Assembly (NCBI GenBank): GCA_029933755.1
Contig: JAOZNO010000068.1
Location: forward strand, 1 to 10,498
DNA from: Bacteroidales bacterium
Lineage (GTDB): Bacteria > Bacteroidota > Bacteroidia > Bacteroidales > NBLH01
Length of the DNA stretch: 10,498 bases
Reading direction: 5' to 3'
The position numbers and the translations under genes are program-made. The notes beneath the pieces are model-generated. The model was not told the origin of the DNA. It saw nothing but the letters and a program-made list of their open reading frames with translations, and did not search any database. This document shows, in pieces, positions 6,996 through 10,498 of the stretch. Within the stretch, counting starts at the first letter, position 1, and each line of letters begins with the position of its first letter.

Positions 6996-7179
6996 TAATT
7001 TGTAATCGATACTTTTGGTTTATCATAATAATTTATATTTCATAAACGACTGGTTATTAGCTGTATAAAAAGAATAAGAATAATAATAATAATATACCTA
7101 TTAATAAATTCTCATGTGAACTTTGTTACTCTATTATTTAAACACAGTTTTATAGGATAATTGAACTTACTTTTAACTT
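6996..7179. other. Intergenic region before the EnvC-like gene
   Basis: This AT-rich 184-bp gap has no open reading frame of note. A TACTTTTG at 7010-7017 resembles a -7 box but has no -33 partner and lies 163 bp from the next start. A 6-bp inverted repeat GTTTAT/ATAAAC (7018-7023, 7042-7047) with an 18-base loop lacks a T tract. A short AAT microsatellite is at 7079-7093. No convincing terminator is visible. Confidence 0.5.
7079..7093. repeat. AAT trinucleotide microsatellite (5 copies)
   Basis: Five perfect AAT copies lie about 87 bases upstream of the EnvC-like start, preceded by related AGAATAAG. The array is short and, in this base composition, could be chance. Copy number change could in principle alter promoter spacing. 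Confidence 0.6.
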
Positions 7180-8364
7180 GTGAAAAATTTTATATTTATA
7201 CTGGCTTTATTTTTTATTGTTAATACTTTTAATGCTCTTGGGCAAAGTAAAAACTATTATAGAAAAATTAAGAATAGTAATCAAAAATCCATAGAGTATT
7301 CTAAAAAATTGTTGGCAGAGTTAAACGCGAATAATACGAATACACTTGATGAACTTTATTTAATTCGAAACGAATTAACGAAAAGGAAATCTACTATATC
7401 CGTTATTAATAATGAGTTACGATTATTATCTGAAGAAATTGACAGACATAATTCTTTACTTCAGGAATCATATTTTCAACTTGAGAATCAAAAAAATGAA
7501 TATGCAAAGTTGATTTATTATTCATATTTAAACTTAAGTGTTCAACAAAGAATGTTATATCTTCTATCGGCAAATAGTTTTACAAGTGTTTATAAACGAA
7601 TCATTTATCTTCAACAATTAACTGATTATCGTAAGACTAAATATAAGGAAATTTCTAGTTCAATTTATCAAATTGATTCTTCACTTGCACTTTTGAGTAA
7701 TTTGGAAATTGAGAAAAAAGCTTTATATGAAGATAAAATAAATGAACGTGATTCATTAATAGGAATTAGTAATCAGCTTAATAGATCAATTGTTATTTTA
7801 AAACTTGAAATAGAAAAAATTGATGTTTCTGAAAAGAAGGAAGAAAAAAAGAAAGAAATTATCAATTCTAATGTAAAAGTTGAGATTTCTAAAAATATAT
7901 CAAACTATAAAAAGACAGATCCACCAAAAAACATTAAATTTGGAAAACTGACAGGAAAAGATTTTTCTAAATACAAAAAACAACATTTATGGCCTTTAAA
8001 AAAGTTTGTTCTAATTCATAAGTTTGGAAATTATCCGCATCCTGTATTAAACGATATTATTTTAAAGAATGATGGTGTTGAGTTAGCAGCTTTGGCTAAT
8101 TCGGATGTTTATTCAATTTATAATGGTTTAGTCGTTAATATAATTCCGATTCCAGGTAATGGACATTCTATCCTAATTCGGCATGGTATGTATTATTCTG
8201 TATATTCGAAAGTGGGTAAAGTTTATGTTTCCGTTGGTGAGAATGTATCCAGAGGTAAGCGAATAGCGCAGTTAAAGAATGACCAAAAGATGGAAAAGCT
8301 TATATTTCAAATATGGAAAGGGAAGGAAAAGTTAAATCCTGAAAAATGGTTGACAAAGTTTTAG
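7180..8364 (+). CDS. EnvC-like murein hydrolase activator (coiled coil plus degenerate M23/LytM domain)
   Basis: This 394-residue exported protein starts at GTG. The signal peptide is at 1-21 (cleavage likely after Ala-Leu-Gly, before Gln22). Long coiled coils span about 25-110 and 145-225, followed by a lysine-rich linker (217-268). A C-terminal LytM/M23 domain occupies about 271-390 (WPLKKFVLIHKFG, then RHG at 334-336, VGENVSRGKRIAQL and FQIW). This is the architecture of EnvC, which does not cut peptidoglycan but activates cell-wall amidases during septum splitting. Zinc ligands appear lost. The HxGxD position reads Asn297-Asp-Gly-Val-Glu301, and the HxH before the final strand reads Lys373-Leu-Ile375. 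A regulatory role is therefore likely and the amidase partner is not in this window. GTG is the only start that gives an intact signal peptide. Confidence 0.88.
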   Translation: MKNFIFILALFFIVNTFNALGQSKNYYRKIKNSNQKSIEYSKKLLAELNANNTNTLDELYLIRNELTKRKSTISVINNELRLLSEEIDRHNSLLQESYFQLENQKNEYAKLIYYSYLNLSVQQRMLYLLSANSFTSVYKRIIYLQQLTDYRKTKYKEISSSIYQIDSSLALLSNLEIEKKALYEDKINERDSLIGISNQLNRSIVILKLEIEKIDVSEKKEEKKKEIINSNVKVEISKNISNYKKTDPPKNIKFGKLTGKDFSKYKKQHLWPLKKFVLIHKFGNYPHPVLNDIILKNDGVELAALANSDVYSIYNGLVVNIIPIPGNGHSILIRHGMYYSVYSKVGKVYVSVGENVSRGKRIAQLKNDQKMEKLIFQIWKGKEKLNPEKWLTKF

Positions 8365-8371
8365 TAGGTTT

Positions 8372-8400
8372 ATTTGAAGATTAACTCAAATTTCTTGGAT
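8372..8400 (+). terminator. Possible weak terminator after the EnvC-like gene
   Basis: A 6-bp stem ATTTGA (8372-8377) and TCAAAT (8386-8391) with an 8-base loop begins 7 bases after the stop codon. It is followed by T-rich sequence. The stem is nearly all A-U, so termination would be weak. Confidence 0.35.
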
Positions 8401-8494
8401 TTTTCTCATATTTTTATCTGGTGTATATGGAATAGCAAATTATTAAAATTATTGTATTTTGTTGAATATATGTTCTTTAGGATATTTATAGCTT

Positions 8495-8508
8495 AAATAA
8501 GCTTATTT
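8495..8508. promoter_or_regulatory. 14-bp perfect palindrome (operator-like)
   Basis: AAATAAGCTTATTT is a perfect palindrome. An overlapping alternative inverted repeat, AGCTTA (8490-8495) and TAAGCT (8498-8503), shares its core. It has almost no loop, so it resembles a dimeric-protein binding site more than an RNA hairpin. Function is unproven and AT richness raises the chance of coincidence. Confidence 0.35.
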
Positions 8509-8522
8509 TCCTTTTAATAATC

Positions 8523-8558
8523 GAATAGTATATAATACCTTATTTAAATATGCTATTC
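8523..8558 (+). promoter_or_regulatory. Stem-loop in the leader of the DUF4175 gene
   Basis: GAATAGTATAT (8523-8533) pairs with ATATGCTATTC (8548-8558). That is ten Watson-Crick pairs plus one G-U pair (8529 with 8552) around a 14-base loop. It is not followed immediately by a T run, so a terminator is less likely than an RNA leader structure or a DNA-binding site. A T run appears only at 8587-8593. Confidence 0.4.
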
Positions 8559-8610
8559 TCAGAGACTTTAAAATCTTATAGGACAGTTTTTTTATTTAAA
8601 TTATAGTTTA

Positions 8611-10498
8611 GTGAAGGATGGATATTATATATTATTAAAAAAATTAGAAAATTTTATAAAACGATATTATTGGTTTAAAATTTTTAAAGGGATTTTGTTA
8701 TTTTTCTCTCTAAGTTTTATTATTGTAATTTTTGAATCTTTAATTGAATATTATAATTATACTTCGATTGTTACCCGTACAACTATATTTTATTCAAGCC
8801 TTTTATTTTTTTTGTTAATTGCTGCATATTACATAGTATTTCCTTTTTTGTCCTTATTCAAAATAGGCAAACGATTAGACTTTAAAGAGGCTTCAAAAAT
8901 TTTAAGTAATCACTTTGAATTGGTTGATGACAATTTAATAAATACAATAGAGCTTGGGCAGGATATAAAAAATTATCATAATGAATCTGATTTACTTATA
9001 GCAAGTATTGAACAACGAACAAAACATTTAAACCCTATTTCTTTTAGTTTTGCGATTTCTATACGCAATTTAAAAAACAGCTTAGTATATTTTTTGATTA
9101 GCACTCTTATTATATTTTCAATTTTCTCTTTTGCTCCTGCTATATTTACAGAAGGTACATTTAGAATTTTAGACTATAAGAAGTATTATGAGCCTTTAGC
9201 TCCGTTTAAGTTTGTTGTCAACAATAATAATTTTTTCGTGAAGAAAGGAGATAATTTTATTGTGAATGTTAAGGTAGAGGGTGAATATATTCCTAATGAG
9301 GTTTATATTTCAATTAGTGGAAATAGATTTTTAATGTTAAAAGACAAAGAATACAAAAATCAATTTGAGTTCACTATTAAAAATTTAAATAATTCAATTT
9401 CTATTTATTTTTTAGCAGACACTTATAAATCTAAAAATTATAAGATTGACGTATTAGCAGCACCTATTTTGAAAAACTTTTTTATAGATATTATTCCTCC
9501 TAAATATACAGACCTTGCACGAACTACTTTAAATAATTCAGGGGATCTTCATATTCCTTTTGGGTCAAATGTTAAATGGAAATTTCAAGCTAATTTTGTT
9601 GATACTGTATTTTTATCTTTTGTTAACGATACTTCATTTTGTAAAAAAACTAACGATGTATTCGTATGTGAAAAACAGTTATTGAAATCAGGTAACTATT
9701 ATGTAGTTCTTAAAAATGAAAATTTTGAACTTAATAGTGATATTCGCTATGTTATTAATTTGATCCCTGATTTATTTCCTGAAATTAGTGTAAATGCGAT
9801 AGAGGATTCTTTAACATCCGGTGTCTTTTATTATCTGTTAAATATTAAGGATGATTATGGTTTTAAAAAGTTAAATATAAATTATAGGATTGTTGAAGAA
9901 GGCAGCAAATCAAATGAATTTGTATCTAAACAAATTAGCATAATTAAAGGAAATATAAATCAGGAGGTGTTTTACAATTTTGATTTTAATTTAATTAATT
10001 TAGAAACTAATAGCCAAATAGTTGAATACTATTTTGAAATTTTTGATAATGATTATATTTCAGGTTATAAATCTACTAAGTCTTCTTTTAAAACTTATAG
10101 ACCCAAATCTCGGTCTGATATAAAACGTGAAATTGAAAGTCATAAAAGTAGCACGAACAAAAATATAGATGAAAGTAAAAAATTACTTAAGGATATTAAA
10201 AAGGAGGTTGTCGATTTTAAAAGAAAGGAGTTAAATAATGATGTAACTGATTGGGAAAAGAAAAGTTTTTTAAAGAGTATTTCTTCCAAACAGAAAGAAT
10301 TAAATAAGTTATTGGAAAATATTAAGAAAGAAAATAGCAAAAAGAATAATCTTAATAATCAATTATACAAAGAAAATGTTGAACTTCTTAAAAAGCAAAA
10401 GCAAATTCAGGATATTTTAGATGAATTGTTAAATGATGAGTTAAAAGCTTTACTTGAAGAAATTGAAAAATTACGTAGTGAATTTGATTCAAAAGATT
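8611..10498 (+). CDS. DUF4175 family membrane protein, 3' end beyond the window
   Basis: A single frame is open from GTG 8611 to the window edge (629 complete codons, no stop); the in-frame stop upstream is at 8569-8571. The protein begins MKDGYYILLKKLENFIKRYY, has membrane helices at about 26-46, 59-80 and 158-178, then a long extracytoplasmic beta-rich region (about 185-495) and a lysine/glutamate-rich coiled coil from about 500 to the cut end. Conserved-looking pieces include FKIGKRLD (83-90) and LINTIELG (110-117). This matches DUF4175, a Bacteroidota family with no established function, usually around 1,100 residues, so about half is present. GTG is the only usable start: ATG 8618 is in another frame and stops after six codons. 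The leader upstream is unusually structured. The family call is from recognition of architecture and N-terminal pattern. Confidence 0.8.
   Translation, partial: MKDGYYILLKKLENFIKRYYWFKIFKGILLFFSLSFIIVIFESLIEYYNYTSIVTRTTIFYSSLLFFLLIAAYYIVFPFLSLFKIGKRLDFKEASKILSNHFELVDDNLINTIELGQDIKNYHNESDLLIASIEQRTKHLNPISFSFAISIRNLKNSLVYFLISTLIIFSIFSFAPAIFTEGTFRILDYKKYYEPLAPFKFVVNNNNFFVKKGDNFIVNVKVEGEYIPNEVYISISGNRFLMLKDKEYKNQFEFTIKNLNNSISIYFLADTYKSKNYKIDVLAAPILKNFFIDIIPPKYTDLARTTLNNSGDLHIPFGSNVKWKFQANFVDTVFLSFVNDTSFCKKTNDVFVCEKQLLKSGNYYVVLKNENFELNSDIRYVINLIPDLFPEISVNAIEDSLTSGVFYYLLNIKDDYGFKKLNINYRIVEEGSKSNEFVSKQISIIKGNINQEVFYNFDFNLINLETNSQIVEYYFEIFDNDYISGYKSTKSSFKTYRPKSRSDIKREIESHKSSTNKNIDESKKLLKDIKKEVVDFKRKELNNDVTDWEKKSFLKSISSKQKELNKLLENIKKENSKKNNLNNQLYKENVELLKKQKQIQDILDELLNDELKALLEEIEKLRSEFDSKD

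Larger units (their letters stand above)
8365..8610. other. Intergenic region before the DUF4175 gene
   Basis: This 246-bp AT-rich gap has stops in all forward frames and no protein that I can support. It contains, in order, the weak hairpin after the EnvC-like gene, a 14-bp palindrome (8495-8508) and an 11-bp stem-loop (8523-8558) ending 52 bases before the next GTG. A TATAAT at 8530-8535 is part of that stem-loop and has no -35 partner. No TAnnTTTG box is found. Confidence 0.5.

Noticed and set aside
7010..7017. TACTTTTG as a promoter for the EnvC-like gene
   Set aside because: No -33 element lies at suitable spacing, and the box is 163 bases from the start codon.
7018..7047. Hairpin terminator after the DUF4292 gene
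   Set aside because: The stem is only six A-T-rich pairs with an 18-base loop and no following T tract.
8618..8638. ATG start for the gene at 8611
   Set aside because: It is in a different frame and reaches a stop after six codons. GTG 8611 is in the open frame and gives the family-like N-terminus.
10140..10340. 66-codon open frame on the - strand with a hydrophobic, Phe/Ser/Leu-rich product
   Set aside because: It is the antisense reading of the Lys/Glu/Asn-rich coiled coil of the DUF4175 gene. AAA/GAA codons read backwards give Phe/Ser-rich peptides.
1..10498. CRISPR array, tRNA/rRNA genes, insertion sequences, phage or defence genes
   Set aside because: No spaced direct repeats of CRISPR form, no cloverleaf-like segments, and no transposase, integrase, nuclease or toxin-like reading frames were seen on either strand.

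Overview
The window is 10.5 kb of very AT-rich chromosomal DNA, probably from a member of the phylum Bacteroidota (Bacteroidia/Marinilabiliales-like). Three things point there: Bacteroidota-restricted families (DUF4292 lipoprotein, DUF4175 membrane protein), the block flippase - dUTPase - TPR protein - DUF4292 - EnvC-like protein, which I recall as a common Bacteroidota arrangement, and promoter-like TAnnTTTG boxes of the Bacteroidota primary sigma factor. All nine genes that I can support lie on the + strand. There are no tRNA, rRNA, CRISPR, transposase, phage or defence genes.

Layout. Bases 1-107 are non-coding: the edge of an upstream gene or terminator, a 10-bp palindrome and three 10-bp GTCRTTA units. 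Then come hemW (108-1235, heme chaperone, radical SAM), an integral-membrane methyltransferase-like protein of the PEMT/ICMT type (1239-1766), a GNAT acetyltransferase (1820-2269), an MOP-superfamily polysaccharide/lipid flippase (2262-3764), dut (3758-4195) and a secreted TPR protein (4227-5918). These are packed as one likely transcript, or two, since a promoter-like box lies before the GNAT gene. The GNAT-flippase and flippase-dut pairs overlap by 8 and 7 bp.

A 273-bp gap (5919-6191) then carries a relatively GC-rich palindromic element built from 7-bp ACTGNNN units, followed by a promoter-like box. After it come the DUF4292 (LolB-like) lipoprotein (6192-6995), the EnvC-like protein with a degenerate, apparently non-catalytic M23/LytM domain (7180-8364), and the first 629 codons of a DUF4175 membrane protein (8611 to the window end, incomplete). 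The gaps of 184 and 246 bp around EnvC hold a short AAT microsatellite, a probable weak terminator, a 14-bp palindrome and an 11-bp hairpin.

Functionally this is housekeeping and envelope biology. HemW handles heme and Dut cleans the nucleotide pool. The flippase, DUF4292 lipoprotein, EnvC-like protein and possibly DUF4175 serve envelope lipid/glycan export, lipoprotein placement and peptidoglycan remodelling. I see no clear new multi-gene system. The items most worth a second look are the ACTG-heptad palindromic element, the structured leader of the DUF4175 gene, and the DUF4292/EnvC/DUF4175 envelope group.
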